DNA from: Clostridia bacterium
Lineage (GTDB): Bacteria > Bacillota > Clostridia > Monoglobales > Monoglobaceae
DNA length: 64,000 bases
NCBI GenBank assembly: GCA_900769795.1
Contig: CAAGHZ010000028.1
Coordinates: 4,238 to 68,237 of the forward strand
Direction of reading: 5' to 3'
A program made the position numbers and the translations under genes. Below, one piece after another: positions 35,998 through 44,791 of this stretch. The notes under the pieces are model-generated. The model made no database searches. It was not told the origin of the DNA and worked only from the letters and a program-made list of their open reading frames with translations. Numbering within the stretch: the first letter of the stretch is position 1; each line of letters starts with the position of its first letter.

Positions 35998-37248
35998 GTG
36001 AGTGAACTGATTATAAACGGAGGGCAAAGACTCTTTGGAGAAATAGAAGTACAGGGCAGTAAAAATTCGGCGCTTCCTATTCTTGCGGCAACGCTTTTGA
36101 CAGAAGAAGAGTGCATACTGGAAAACTGTCCTGATATTTCGGATGTTGATGCGGCGGTGCATATTCTGACCGCTCTTGGCGCAAGTGTACACGGTTCGGA
36201 CAGAGGGATTTGTGTATGTGCGTCAAACATAGACGACAATATAATAGACAGGTATCTGATGGAGAAGATGCGTTCATCTGTGATGTTTATGGGTGCAATT
36301 CTTGCCAGGTGCAAAGAGGCGGTAATATGTTATCCCGGTGGATGCAAAATCGGCTCAAGGCCTATTGATATACATATAGATTCACTTCGCATACTTGGAG
36401 CGGAGATTGATGAGGTGGGCGAGTGTATTCATTGCAGATTAAATCGTTCGCCGTCCGGTGATGTGACACTGATGTATCCAAGTGTCGGTGCAACTGAGAA
36501 TATTATGCTGATGTGTGCGATGACGAGGGATAGTGTTCGGCTTTATAATCCTGCAAAAGAGCCTGAGATTGTCGACCTGCAGAATTTTTTAAATCTTATG
36601 GGGGCAAATATATCAGGCGCCGGCAGTGATGTTATAAAAATTATGCCGGCAGGAAAACTTCGCGGTTGCAGGTATAAGATTATGCCCGACAGAATAGTTG
36701 CATCAACTTATGCCTGTGCGACGGCAGCCTGCGGAGGGTGTGTGACCGTAAGAAATACAGAGCCGTCACACTTAAAACTTGTGCTTGAGGCCCTGAGAAA
36801 ATGCGGGTGCAGTATAGAATGCGGCGACGGATTTTTTAAAGTACAGGCTGACAGAAGATTGTCGTCGATAAGAGGCATAAAGACGCTTCCGTACCCCGGG
36901 TTTCCGACGGATGCACAACCTCTTTTATGTGCGGCGCTTGCGATGGCAAAGGGTGTATCGGAGATAGATGAGACCGTATTTGAAAACAGGTTTGAGTATA
37001 TTAAAGAACTAAAGAAAATGGGTGCAGATATCAGCGTGGATAACTGCCGTGCAGAAATATGCGGAGTAGATGCACTGGGTGGTGCAGAGGTTGCCGCAAG
37101 AGACCTGCGTGGCGGAGCTGCTCTTGTGATAGCGGGGCTTTCGGCAAGAGGAACAACTGTTGTGTCAGGCGTTGAGTATATCGACAGAGGATATGATAAG
37201 ATAGAGAAGAACTTCCGTCGGCTGGGCGGAGATATTTATAGAGTATAG
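35998..37248 (+). CDS. murA: UDP-N-acetylglucosamine 1-carboxyvinyltransferase MurA
   Basis: A 416-residue EPSP-synthase-like enzyme for the first committed step of peptidoglycan synthesis. The N-terminus is typical: GGQRLFGEIEVQGSKNSALP. The catalytic loop is GGCKIGSRP, where the Cys attacked by fosfomycin is present, followed by IDIHIDSLRILGA. FPTDAQPLLCAALAMAKG is another family block. GTG start. Placed between murG and ftsQ, where Bacillus has murB. A 13-bp hairpin follows the stop codon. Confidence 0.94.
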   Translation: MSELIINGGQRLFGEIEVQGSKNSALPILAATLLTEEECILENCPDISDVDAAVHILTALGASVHGSDRGICVCASNIDDNIIDRYLMEKMRSSVMFMGAILARCKEAVICYPGGCKIGSRPIDIHIDSLRILGAEIDEVGECIHCRLNRSPSGDVTLMYPSVGATENIMLMCAMTRDSVRLYNPAKEPEIVDLQNFLNLMGANISGAGSDVIKIMPAGKLRGCRYKIMPDRIVASTYACATAACGGCVTVRNTEPSHLKLVLEALRKCGCSIECGDGFFKVQADRRLSSIRGIKTLPYPGFPTDAQPLLCAALAMAKGVSEIDETVFENRFEYIKELKKMGADISVDNCRAEICGVDALGGAEVAARDLRGGAALVIAGLSARGTTVVSGVEYIDRGYDKIEKNFRRLGGDIYRV

Positions 37249-37253
37249 AGTCG

Positions 37254-37283
37254 CTTATCAGTCAGCCTTTGCTGACTGATAAG
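37254..37283 (+). other. Perfect hairpin between murA and ftsQ
   Basis: CTTATCAGTCAGC (37254-37266) pairs with GCTGACTGATAAG (37271-37283) over CTTT. There is no U run, so it is more likely an mRNA processing or stability element than a full terminator. Confidence 0.65.
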
Positions 37284-37316
37284 GAAATCAATAGTAAGCA
37301 CGAAAGGAGAAATATT

Positions 37317-38387
37317 ATGTCAAAACACAGAAGAGGACGTCGTCAAAGAAGAGAGCCGATGCCGTCAAAACTTAGACTTGGAATTTTGTTTACAGTTTTG
37401 ATTTTTATAGTTGTAGCATCAGGATTACTGATGTTTCCGGGTTTTGATGTAACCGAGGTTTACTGTGAGGGATGTATAAACACAAATCCCACAGATGTAA
37501 TATCGGCAAGTCGCATAGAAAAGGGTGACAATATTCTTCTTGCAAACTCAGGCAGAGCAGAGAGGGAAATCTCAAAACTTTCTCTTGTGGACAGTGTGTC
37601 AGTAAGGAGAGTTTTTCCGAATAAAATTTGTATAACCATAACCGAGTGTACACCGGCTGCTTATATCATGGCAGGGGTTGAATGTGTAGCGATAGACAAA
37701 GAGGGTATTGTTTTAGAGGTTATAAATGACGAGAGGGTAAGAATGATAGTCCAAAACAACACCCCCGAAAGCCTTGCGGCAGAGCCAATAGAAGATGAGA
37801 AGAAAGAGGATGAAGAAAAAACAAATATGGGCAACGAAGAGGTTGCAGACGAAGAGCCGCAGGAGGATGCCGCTCAGGCCGTTCAGCAGAGTGAAGAGAA
37901 TTATGAGAGCGGATTGAAGATTTTTTCTATCCCTCTTGTTGGCGGGGTAGGGCTTGAGAGCGCCAAAGAGGGCAAAGGTGCCAAGGCAACAGAGTCTGAA
38001 AGTTTAAAAAAACTTCTCGAAATATGTGATGCCCTTGATAAAGCAGGTCTTTTGAATCGGACAACCTATGTTGATATAAGCAATATGACAGAAGTAAAAC
38101 TGTTTATAGAAGACCGACTTGAGGTTCAAATCGGAAAGGCCGACAATATCCACTATCGTATGAAATTCCTCTCAGAGGTAATAAACACAAAGATTTCTTC
38201 AACAGAGAAAGCCATAATGGACTACAGAGGTGATGATATATATGTAAGGGCGCCCGAGGATGGAAAGTCAAGAACAGTCCGCGAAAAAGAGCCCGAAGAG
38301 GACGAAGAAGGCGGAGAAACCGAAGGCGGTTCTGAGGCGAGTGACGAAGAAGATGAGAGTGACGACACATCAAGCATAAATTTGTAA
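37317..38387 (+). CDS. ftsQ: Cell division protein FtsQ/DivIB
   Basis: A 356-residue bitopic divisome protein. A basic, arginine-rich tail precedes one membrane helix (LGILFTVLIFIVVASGLLMF), then a POTRA domain beginning FPGFDVTEVYCEG with VDSVSVRRVFPNKICITI, and a beta domain near the C-terminus. Two acidic low-complexity segments are unusual: about residues 155-205 in the middle of the domain and the last 30 residues (EPEEDEEGGETEGG onward). ATG 37317 follows AAAGGAG. Position before ftsZ supports the name. Confidence 0.88.
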   Translation: MSKHRRGRRQRREPMPSKLRLGILFTVLIFIVVASGLLMFPGFDVTEVYCEGCINTNPTDVISASRIEKGDNILLANSGRAEREISKLSLVDSVSVRRVFPNKICITITECTPAAYIMAGVECVAIDKEGIVLEVINDERVRMIVQNNTPESLAAEPIEDEKKEDEEKTNMGNEEVADEEPQEDAAQAVQQSEENYESGLKIFSIPLVGGVGLESAKEGKGAKATESESLKKLLEICDALDKAGLLNRTTYVDISNMTEVKLFIEDRLEVQIGKADNIHYRMKFLSEVINTKISSTEKAIMDYRGDDIYVRAPEDGKSRTVREKEPEEDEEGGETEGGSEASDEEDESDDTSSINL

Positions 38388-38427
38388 CATAAATGTAATA
38401 TTATTTTAAAAATTTTGCAAAAGTGTC

Positions 38428-38455
38428 TTTACAAAATAAAAATATATGATATAAT
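38428..38455 (+). promoter_or_regulatory. Promoter of ftsZ
   Basis: TTTACA (38428-38433), a 16-base spacer and TATAAT (38450-38455) with extended TG. A second TGATATAAT ends at 38470 and could give another start. The leader to ftsZ is over 100 bases. Confidence 0.75.
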
Positions 38456-38585
38456 ATAATGTGATATAATCTAATAGCTTTGGCCAAGCGGTGTCAAAGT
38501 TGTGTTGATTCAGTTGAAAATTATATAAGGGGTCCTTTGCGGACAAGCCATGGAGTCTTTATATTATAGTTAGGAGGATAAAACA

Positions 38586-39734
38586 GTGTTCCAGTTTGAT
38601 ACAGAAAACACTAACCCTGCACAGATTAAAGTTATTGGTGTAGGTGGCGGCGGTAACAACGCCGTAAACAGAATGATTGAGGCTGACGTTAAATGCGTTG
38701 AATTTATCGCAGTAAACACAGACAAGCAGGACCTTACTCTCTCTGCTGCGTCTCAGAAGATACAGATAGGCGAAAAGATCACAAAGGGTCTTGGTGCAGG
38801 TGCACAGCCTGAAATCGGTAAAAAGGCTGCAGAAGAAAGCCGCGACGAGATTGCTCAGGCAATAAAGGGTGCGGATATGGTATTTGTAACTGCCGGCATG
38901 GGCGGTGGTACAGGTACAGGTGCGGCTCCTATCGTTGCAGAAGTTGCGAAAGAGATGGGCGTTTTGACTGTTGGTATCGTAACAAAGCCTTTCTGGTTTG
39001 AAGGTAAAGTTCGTCAGCAGAACAGCGACGAGGGTATCAAAAACCTTATGGGTGCAGTTGATACTTTGGTTGTTATTCCTAATGATAAACTTCTGGAAGT
39101 TGCTGAGAACAGAACTCCTCTTATGGAATCTTTCCGCATGGCGGATGATATATTAAGACAGGGCGTTCAGGGTATTTCTGACCTGATTTCACGTCCCGGC
39201 CTTATCAGTCTTGACTTTGCAGACATCAAGACAATCATGAAGGACACAGGCTTTGCACACATGGGTATCGGCCGTGCAACAGGCGAGACTCGTGCAGAAG
39301 AAGCAGCAAAGAAGGCTATACATAGTCCTCTTCTTGAAACCACAATCGAGGGTGCAAAGGGCGTTATTCTTAACGTTACCGGTGGCGCAGACCTTGGTAT
39401 CTTAGAGGTTAAGACCGCTGCAGAACTCGTTGAAGAAGCTGCTGATGCAGATGCAAACATCATCATCGGTGCTATCGTTGATGAGTCACTCGGAGATGAA
39501 ATCCAGATTACTGTTATCGCAACAGGTTTTAAGGGTAACGCGCCTGCAGATAATGATGCGACATCATTTGATAGTTTCCTTTCAAGATTTGGCAACGGTA
39601 AAGCCGCTGCTGCAGCAAGCGAAGGGGCTACTGCTCGCCCTGTCGAGACAGTTACATCAAGTACAAGTCTTTTCAGCAAAGTCGGCGAGGATGACGGCAT
39701 AGATGTGCCTGTATTCCTTCGCAAGAACAAATAA
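38586..39734 (+). CDS. ftsZ: Cell division GTPase FtsZ
   Basis: A 382-residue tubulin homologue forming the division ring. [13 protein letters not shown] starts the GTP site, the tubulin signature is [12 protein letters not shown] (about 108-119), and the synergy loop and [15 protein letters not shown] block ([13 protein letters not shown]) follow. The C-terminal tail peptide is [11 protein letters not shown], the binding site for partner proteins. GTG start with AGGAGG upstream. It has its own promoter and terminator, so it can be expressed apart from the rest of the cluster. No ftsA precedes it. Confidence 0.97.
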   Translation: MFQFDTENTNPAQIKVIGVGGGGNNAVNRMIEADVKCVEFIAVNTDKQDLTLSAASQKIQIGEKITKGLGAGAQPEIGKKAAEESRDEIAQAIKGADMVFVTAGMGGGTGTGAAPIVAEVAKEMGVLTVGIVTKPFWFEGKVRQQNSDEGIKNLMGAVDTLVVIPNDKLLEVAENRTPLMESFRMADDILRQGVQGISDLISRPGLISLDFADIKTIMKDTGFAHMGIGRATGETRAEEAAKKAIHSPLLETTIEGAKGVILNVTGGADLGILEVKTAAELVEEAADADANIIIGAIVDESLGDEIQITVIATGFKGNAPADNDATSFDSFLSRFGNGKAAAAASEGATARPVETVTSSTSLFSKVGEDDGIDVPVFLRKNK

Positions 39735-39754
39735 GAAGATATAAGTGAGCGAAA

Positions 39755-39782
39755 GGGCAAGTCGAAAGACTTGCCCTTTTTT
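39755..39782 (+). terminator. Terminator after ftsZ
   Basis: GGGCAAGTC (39755-39763), GAAA tetraloop, GACTTGCCC (39768-39776) and a T6 run. It lies 14 bases before the hydE start. Confidence 0.92.
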
Positions 39783-39795
39783 GAAAGGTGATAAT

Positions 39796-40827
39796 ATGAG
39801 ACAACTTATAAATAGGCTTAGAGACACAAACAACCTGAGCGATGCAGAATTTTTAAAGCTTATAACGGATTCCTCGGAGGATGAATATCTAAGAAGCGAG
39901 GCCGATAAAGTCCGTCGTAAATACTACGGAGACAGTGTGTATATAAGAGGGCTTATAGAAATCTCCAACTACTGCAAAAACGACTGTTTTTATTGTGGTA
40001 TCAGGTGCTCTAATAAAAACGCCGTCCGATACAGATTAAAAGAGGATGATATCCTCTCGTGTTGCGATGTCGGGTATGAACTTGGGTTTCGGACCTTTGT
40101 TATGCAGGGCGGAGAAGACGGTTATTATACTGATGAGGTTGTGTGCTCGATTATCACGAGAATTAAAGAGAGATATCCTGATTGTGCAATAACCCTCTCT
40201 CTCGGGGAGCGAAGCCGAGATAGTTTTAAACGCCTTTTTGACGCAGGAGCAGACAGATATTTGCTTCGGCACGAGACTGCAAATGCAGAACATTATCAAA
40301 AACTTCATCCAAAGAGAATGACTCTTCAAGAGAGAAAAAGATGTCTTTTTGATTTAAAGGAGATAGGCTATCAGACGGGTAGCGGATTTATGGTAGGGTC
40401 GCCATATCAGACCCCTGAAAATCTTGTAGAGGATTTAAGGTTTTTGCAAGAACTAAACCCCCATATGATAGGGATAGGTCCGTATATAACCCACAAAGAT
40501 ACGCCCTTTGCAAAGTTTGAGTCAGGCAGTTTTGAACTGACGCTTAAAATGGTGGCAATCCTTCGGCTTATGTTTCCCAAAGCATTGCTGCCGTCAACTA
40601 CCGCCCTTGGAACAATAAATCCAAATGGGCGTGAGATGGGGCTGAAATCAGGGGCAAATGTAGTGATGCCAAACCTCTCGCCACAGAATTTACGTGCTCT
40701 TTATGATTTGTATGATAATAAGGTTTCAACGGGCGAAGAGGCGGCAGAAAGCCTTGAGGCCCTGAAGAAAAAGGTAGAGTCCGCAGGCTACAAAATCGTA
40801 GTCGACCGAGGTGACGCAATAAAATAA
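39796..40827 (+). CDS. hydE: [FeFe] hydrogenase maturase HydE (radical SAM)
   Basis: A 343-residue radical SAM enzyme that helps build the 2Fe subcluster of [FeFe] hydrogenase. The cluster motif is CKNDCFYCG (CX3CX2C), preceded by GLIEISNYC. MQGGEDGYYTD, RHETANAEHYQKLHP and MVGSPYQTPENL are typical of HydE. A biotin synthase is less likely because of the RHETA block and the lack of its later motifs. ATG 39796 follows GAAAGGTG. HydF, HydG and hydrogenase genes are not in the window. It implies hydrogen metabolism in an anaerobe. Confidence 0.9.
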   Translation: MRQLINRLRDTNNLSDAEFLKLITDSSEDEYLRSEADKVRRKYYGDSVYIRGLIEISNYCKNDCFYCGIRCSNKNAVRYRLKEDDILSCCDVGYELGFRTFVMQGGEDGYYTDEVVCSIITRIKERYPDCAITLSLGERSRDSFKRLFDAGADRYLLRHETANAEHYQKLHPKRMTLQERKRCLFDLKEIGYQTGSGFMVGSPYQTPENLVEDLRFLQELNPHMIGIGPYITHKDTPFAKFESGSFELTLKMVAILRLMFPKALLPSTTALGTINPNGREMGLKSGANVVMPNLSPQNLRALYDLYDNKVSTGEEAAESLEALKKKVESAGYKIVVDRGDAIK

Positions 40828-40851
40828 AAGGCTCCCGATGGGAGCCTTTTT
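40826..40851. terminator. Bidirectional terminator between hydE and thrS
   Basis: AAAAGGCTCCC (40826-40836) pairs with GGGAGCCTTTT (40840-40850) over GAT, serving both convergent genes. Confidence 0.92.
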
Positions 40852-40854
40852 GTT

Positions 40855-42609
40855 TTACTGTCCTTTTGTTTCGATTTCGTTTTTGATATTCTTAATAAAC
40901 TCATCAAGTGCACATGAGCCAAGGTCGCCCTTGTCGCGGCTTCTTACAGAGATTGTGCCATCTGCACTCTCGTTCTCGCCGAGGATAAGCATATAAGGAA
41001 TCTTCTTAAGCTGCGCCTCTCTGATCTTATAGCCAATCTTCTCGTCTCTGCGGTCGATGTCAACTCTTATGCCTGCAGCCTTTAACTTCTCATATACGCC
41101 TGCTGCATAATCGTGTGACTTCTCAGAAACAGGAAGAACCTTTACCTGTACAGGTGAGAGCCAGGTGGGGAACTTACCTGCAAAGTGCTCGATAAGGATA
41201 CCGATAAATCTCTCGATTGAACCAAATACAACTCTGTGTATCATTATGGGGCGGTGCTTTTCACCGTCCTCGCCTGTGTACTCTGCGTCAAATCTCAGTG
41301 GCAACTGGAAGTCAAGCTGGATTGTACCGCACTGCCATGTTCTGCCGATTGAGTCTTCAAGGTGGAAGTCAATCTTAGGACCGTAGAATGCGCCATCGCC
41401 CTCGTTTACTACATAGTCAAGACCGAGGTCGTCAAGTGCGGCACGAAGACCGTTTGTAGCGGTTTCCCAATCTTCGTCGCTGCCCATACTGTCTTCGGGA
41501 CGGGTAGAGAGTTCAACATGATAACTAAAACCAAAGAGTTTATAAACCTCATCAATAATGCTGATTACGCCTTTAATCTCGCTTGTGATCTGCTCTCTTG
41601 TCATAAAGATGTGCGCATCATCCTGAGTAAAGCAACGAACTCTCATAAGTCCGTGAAGCTGACCTGATTTCTCGTGTCTGTGTACAAGACCGAGTTCGCC
41701 CATTCTAAGTGGCAGGTCACGATAAGAGTGTGGCTCTGACTTGTAAACCAAAAGTCCGCCCGGACAGTTCATTGGCTTTACTGCAAAGTCTGTCTCGTCA
41801 ATGGTTGTGGTGTACATATTTTCTTTATAGTGGAACCAGTGACCTGATGTCTCCCAAAGTTGACGGTTGAGCATCATAGGAGAAGAAATCTCAACATAGT
41901 CTTCTCTTGTGTGAATCTGTCTCCAGTAATCAATAAGGGTGTTTTTAAGCACCATTCCGTTTGGAAGGAAGAATGGGAAGCCCGGGCCCTCGTCCATCAT
42001 GGTAAAGAGGCCGAGTTCCTTGCCGAGACGTCTGTGGTCTCTCTTCTTTGCCTCTTCGAGCATATTGAGGTATTCTTCAAGTTCTTCTTTGCTTAAAAAC
42101 GCTGTGCCGTAGATACGGGTCAGCATCTTGTTTTTCTCGTTACCTCTCCAGTATGCGCCGGCGATTGAGGTCAGTTTAAAAGCCTTTATGCCCTTTGTAT
42201 AGCAAATGTGCGGACCTGCACAAAGGTCAACAAAGTCGCCTTGCTCATAGAAACTGATTTCAGCGTCCTCGGGCAAATCTTCGATAAGTTCTACTTTATA
42301 AGGCTCGCCCTTTTCTTTCATGAATTCAATTGCCTCTGCTCTTGGCTTTGTGTAGGTGGTAAGACGAAGATTTTCTTTTATAATCTTCTTCATTTCAGCC
42401 TCAAGTGCAACAAGGTCATCGGGTGTAAAGCCACCGTCTCTGTCAAAGTCATAGTAAAAGCCGTTGTTGATTGATGGGCCGATTGCAAGTTTTGCGTCAG
42501 GATAAAGACGCTTTACTGCCTGTGCCAGAACGTGAGAACAAGTATGTCTTACGGCAGAAACGTCTTCTTCGACTTCCTGCACGGTACCGTCGTTTAATAA
42601 AACTTTCAT
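40855..42609 (-). CDS. thrS: Threonyl-tRNA synthetase without TGS domain
   Basis: A 584-residue class II synthetase. After only about 20 residues it enters the editing domain (HTCSHVLAQAV with the zinc-type HxxxH, and later DLCAGPHI). The catalytic core has MMLNRQLWETSGHW, KPMNCPGG, RMGELGLVHRHE, RVRCFTQDDAHIF and HRVVFGSIERFIGILIEH. The C-terminal anticodon domain is complete. Usual bacterial ThrS is about 640 residues with an N-terminal TGS domain of 60; here only a stub remains. Such short forms exist in Clostridia. It has a perfect consensus promoter and no T-box leader. Confidence 0.95.
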   Translation of the reverse strand: MKVLLNDGTVQEVEEDVSAVRHTCSHVLAQAVKRLYPDAKLAIGPSINNGFYYDFDRDGGFTPDDLVALEAEMKKIIKENLRLTTYTKPRAEAIEFMKEKGEPYKVELIEDLPEDAEISFYEQGDFVDLCAGPHICYTKGIKAFKLTSIAGAYWRGNEKNKMLTRIYGTAFLSKEELEEYLNMLEEAKKRDHRRLGKELGLFTMMDEGPGFPFFLPNGMVLKNTLIDYWRQIHTREDYVEISSPMMLNRQLWETSGHWFHYKENMYTTTIDETDFAVKPMNCPGGLLVYKSEPHSYRDLPLRMGELGLVHRHEKSGQLHGLMRVRCFTQDDAHIFMTREQITSEIKGVISIIDEVYKLFGFSYHVELSTRPEDSMGSDEDWETATNGLRAALDDLGLDYVVNEGDGAFYGPKIDFHLEDSIGRTWQCGTIQLDFQLPLRFDAEYTGEDGEKHRPIMIHRVVFGSIERFIGILIEHFAGKFPTWLSPVQVKVLPVSEKSHDYAAGVYEKLKAAGIRVDIDRRDEKIGYKIREAQLKKIPYMLILGENESADGTISVRSRDKGDLGSCALDEFIKNIKNEIETKGQ

Positions 42610-42649
42610 AATTTTAAGCTTCCTTTCTTATCTATAAGTTAGCCTTATA

Positions 42650-42678
42650 ATTATATATTATATATTATAAAATGTCAA
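42650..42678 (-). promoter_or_regulatory. Promoter of thrS
   Basis: Minus-strand TTGACA (42673-42678), a 17-base spacer and TATAAT (42650-42655), a perfect consensus, about 40 bases before the start codon. Confidence 0.88.
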
Positions 42679-42682
42679 GGAA

Positions 42683-42711
42683 CAAAAAATAAACGAGCCT
42701 GAGGCCCGTTT
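42683..42711 (-). terminator. Terminator of the ATPase-domain gene
   Basis: On the minus strand AAACGGGCC pairs with GGCTCGTTT (42691-42711) and is followed by ATTTTTTG. Confidence 0.75.
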
Positions 42712-43540
42712 ATCTATTGTCTTCTATTAAACTCAGAATTGCGCCTGCAAGATATACTTTGAGGTCATCAATGTCAGGCTCTGCAATAATAACTTCTCCC
42801 GCAATGGAGGAGTGATCCCTTTGAGGTATTATCAACTGAAATTCATTGCCGTAGTCTCTTGGCGGAATATATAAAATATCGCCGCCCATATCCTTTGCGG
42901 CCTTGAGGCAAACCGACAGACCGAGTCCGCCGAGGGTAAGCCCGGGATTTGTGATATCCGTTGTTTTTAAGACAGGCTTGTTTTCGTATGCAAAGAATAG
43001 GTTTTTGCGCTTTTCGGCAGAGATTCTGCGACCGTTATCCTTTACGGAGATAACAAAATTATCATCCTTTGTAAAGGCGCTTATTTCAATAATTTTGTTC
43101 TTGATTCTGGTGTGTATAATAGCGTTGGAGATAAGATTATAAAGTATCAGGCTTGTGCGTCTTAAATCAAGGACGACACTTTTGGTGCGTACGTCACAAT
43201 GTGAGTAAACCTCAATGTTGTGGCCGCCAACCAGTTTTAGAATATGTCCGGTGACAGAAGAAAGAAAATGATCGGGATTGTAGGATGCATATTTTAGGTT
43301 TGAGATTACATCGTCCTCGCCATATAGTTCAGAGATGTTTCTCACCTTTGAATACGCATTTAGTTCACCAAGTTGAATAACATATAGCGATTCAAGTTGC
43401 TCGGGGAGAAGGTTTTTGGAGTATAGCAATCCCTGAATGTGCGTGCTGTTTTGAGAAACCATCTTGTCAACTGTCCATTGTGCCATGTGGGCAGGGCTTA
43501 TGTTAAACTGCTTTTCGGTAGTTTTCAAATGATTCTGCAT
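42710..43540 (-). CDS. Stand-alone GHKL (histidine-kinase-type) ATPase domain protein
   Basis: A 276-residue soluble protein. The C-terminal half is a HATPase_c domain: N box NLISNAIIHTR, G1 box VKDNGRRIS and G2 box GGLGLSVCLKAAKDMGG. The N-terminal half is helical (IQGLLYSKNLLPEQLESLYVI) and could be a reduced dimerisation domain, but I see no clear phospho-accepting His, no sensor and no membrane helix. It may be a partial kinase, a spore-kinase-like or anti-sigma-like factor. No response regulator lies next to it. ATG 43540 follows GGAGG at 8 bases. It follows a small anchored protein gene on the same strand. Confidence 0.7.
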   Translation of the reverse strand: MQNHLKTTEKQFNISPAHMAQWTVDKMVSQNSTHIQGLLYSKNLLPEQLESLYVIQLGELNAYSKVRNISELYGEDDVISNLKYASYNPDHFLSSVTGHILKLVGGHNIEVYSHCDVRTKSVVLDLRRTSLILYNLISNAIIHTRIKNKIIEISAFTKDDNFVISVKDNGRRISAEKRKNLFFAYENKPVLKTTDITNPGLTLGGLGLSVCLKAAKDMGGDILYIPPRDYGNEFQLIIPQRDHSSIAGEVIIAEPDIDDLKVYLAGAILSLIEDNR

Positions 43541-43570
43541 GGCGTAAACCTCCAAGATTTCTACAAAATT

Positions 43571-43918
43571 TTAGTCGGAAATAACTATCAGCATTTTCTG
43601 CAGTTCTTCAAGTTCCGCTTTTTCGCTTTCTGTAAGGTCACGGGTTTTCAGACTTTTGATAATCATTGTTGCGTCCTCTGTGGCGCCTGCTTCTATAAGT
43701 TCTCTCGCGTCGCGGAGGTTGTTTTGTATCTCTGCGCGGTCGGTTTCTTCGGTGCGGTCGGTTTCTTCGGGTTTGTCGGTGTCTTCATCCTGTGTTGTTG
43801 CGGTCGATGCAGGGATGTCATGAAGTCTTGCATCGGGTGTGTTGTTGTTCTTCCATACAAGCGAGAAGGCAAGAGCCAACAGGATCAGGCAGAGTAAAAA
43901 GATAAAAAACTTTTTCAT
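43571..43918 (-). CDS. Small membrane-anchored acidic protein, function unknown
   Basis: A 115-residue protein with an N-terminal membrane helix (KKFFIFLLCLILLALAFSLV), an acidic linker with a tandem repeat (EETDRTEETDRAE), and a C-terminal helical part rich in Glu and Leu. The linker repeat shows in DNA as a repeated GCGGTCGGTTTCTTCGG on the plus strand near 43736-43770. ATG 43918 follows GAGGATG. It precedes the GHKL ATPase gene by 30 bases and may act with it. No family recognised. Confidence 0.65.
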   Translation of the reverse strand: MKKFFIFLLCLILLALAFSLVWKNNNTPDARLHDIPASTATTQDEDTDKPEETDRTEETDRAEIQNNLRDARELIEAGATEDATMIIKSLKTRDLTESEKAELEELQKMLIVISD

Positions 43919-44066
43919 AATCAATCATCCTCCCTGAGAATTTTAATTTGTTTACGTTTAAAGTATAACACAGGTACAGAAGTTTCGCAAGATGTTGTTT
44001 TTAATGAGTATGTTTAATATAATATATAATTTATTAAATTATGGTGAGGAAATGTCAAATAAACTC

Positions 44067-44095
44067 TTTACTAAATGGCTAAAATAGGTTATAAT
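44067..44095 (+). promoter_or_regulatory. Promoter of the cysE-cysS operon
   Basis: TTTACT (44067-44072), a 17-base spacer and TATAAT (44090-44095), 27 bases before the cysE start. Confidence 0.75.
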
Positions 44096-44122
44096 AAGAA
44101 TAATCGCCAAAGGGGAATGATT

Positions 44123-44791
44123 ATGAACTTTTTTAAACTGATTAAAGAAGAAATTGATATGGTGCTTGAGCGTGACCCTGCTGCAAGGTCAAGGTTGCAG
44201 GTTTATTTCCTGTATCCCGGGGTGCGTGCTATAATTGCCCATAGGTTTGCTCATGCTCTGGATGCAAGCGGACTGCACTTTATTGCAGACTGGATTTCTA
44301 AAAGAACAAGGCGCAGAACGGGCATAGAGATTCATCCTGCCGCACAAATCGGCAAGGGTGTGTTTATAGACCACGGAATGGGCGTGGTGATTGGAGAGAC
44401 CGCTATTGTCGGCGACTACTGTACAATATATCAGGGGGTTACCCTTGGCGGTACGGGTAAGGACAAAGGTAAGCGTCACCCAACCATCGGCAAGAATGTG
44501 ACAATCGGCAGCGGCGCAAAGGTGCTTGGGCCATTTACTGTCGGTGACAACAGTAAGATTGCCGCAAACGCGGTGGTGCTCAGCGAGATACCGCCCAACA
44601 GTACATGTGTTGGTGTACCTGCCCATATTGTCAAACTCGGCAACAAGAGGGTTGCTCCGGCATCTGCAATCAGACCCAGTGCCGACCTTGACCAGATACA
44701 CATTCCCGACCCGATTTCGATGGAGCTTTGCAGCCTGAGGGCAGAGCTTGGCAGATTAAAAGAAAAATTGGAGGAGAAAGAAAATGGTTGA
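44123..44791 (+). CDS. cysE: Serine O-acetyltransferase
   Basis: A 222-residue left-handed beta-helix enzyme making O-acetylserine for cysteine synthesis. The short N-terminal helical domain (MVLERDPAARSRLQV) precedes hexapeptide repeats with IHPAAQIGKGVFIDHGMGVVIGE, where the catalytic Asp-His pair lies, and TLGGTGKDKGKRHPTIG. The start is taken at ATG 44123, 7 bases after AAAGGGGA; the in-frame ATG two codons earlier touches that site. It overlaps cysS by 8 bases, so supply of cysteine and its tRNA charging are coupled. Confidence 0.93.
   Translation: MNFFKLIKEEIDMVLERDPAARSRLQVYFLYPGVRAIIAHRFAHALDASGLHFIADWISKRTRRRTGIEIHPAAQIGKGVFIDHGMGVVIGETAIVGDYCTIYQGVTLGGTGKDKGKRHPTIGKNVTIGSGAKVLGPFTVGDNSKIAANAVVLSEIPPNSTCVGVPAHIVKLGNKRVAPASAIRPSADLDQIHIPDPISMELCSLRAELGRLKEKLEEKENG

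Noticed and set aside
42610..42709. T-box riboswitch before thrS
   Set aside because: Only 100 bases separate thrS from the next gene, the promoter is about 40 bases from the start, and no T-box core or antiterminator is visible.
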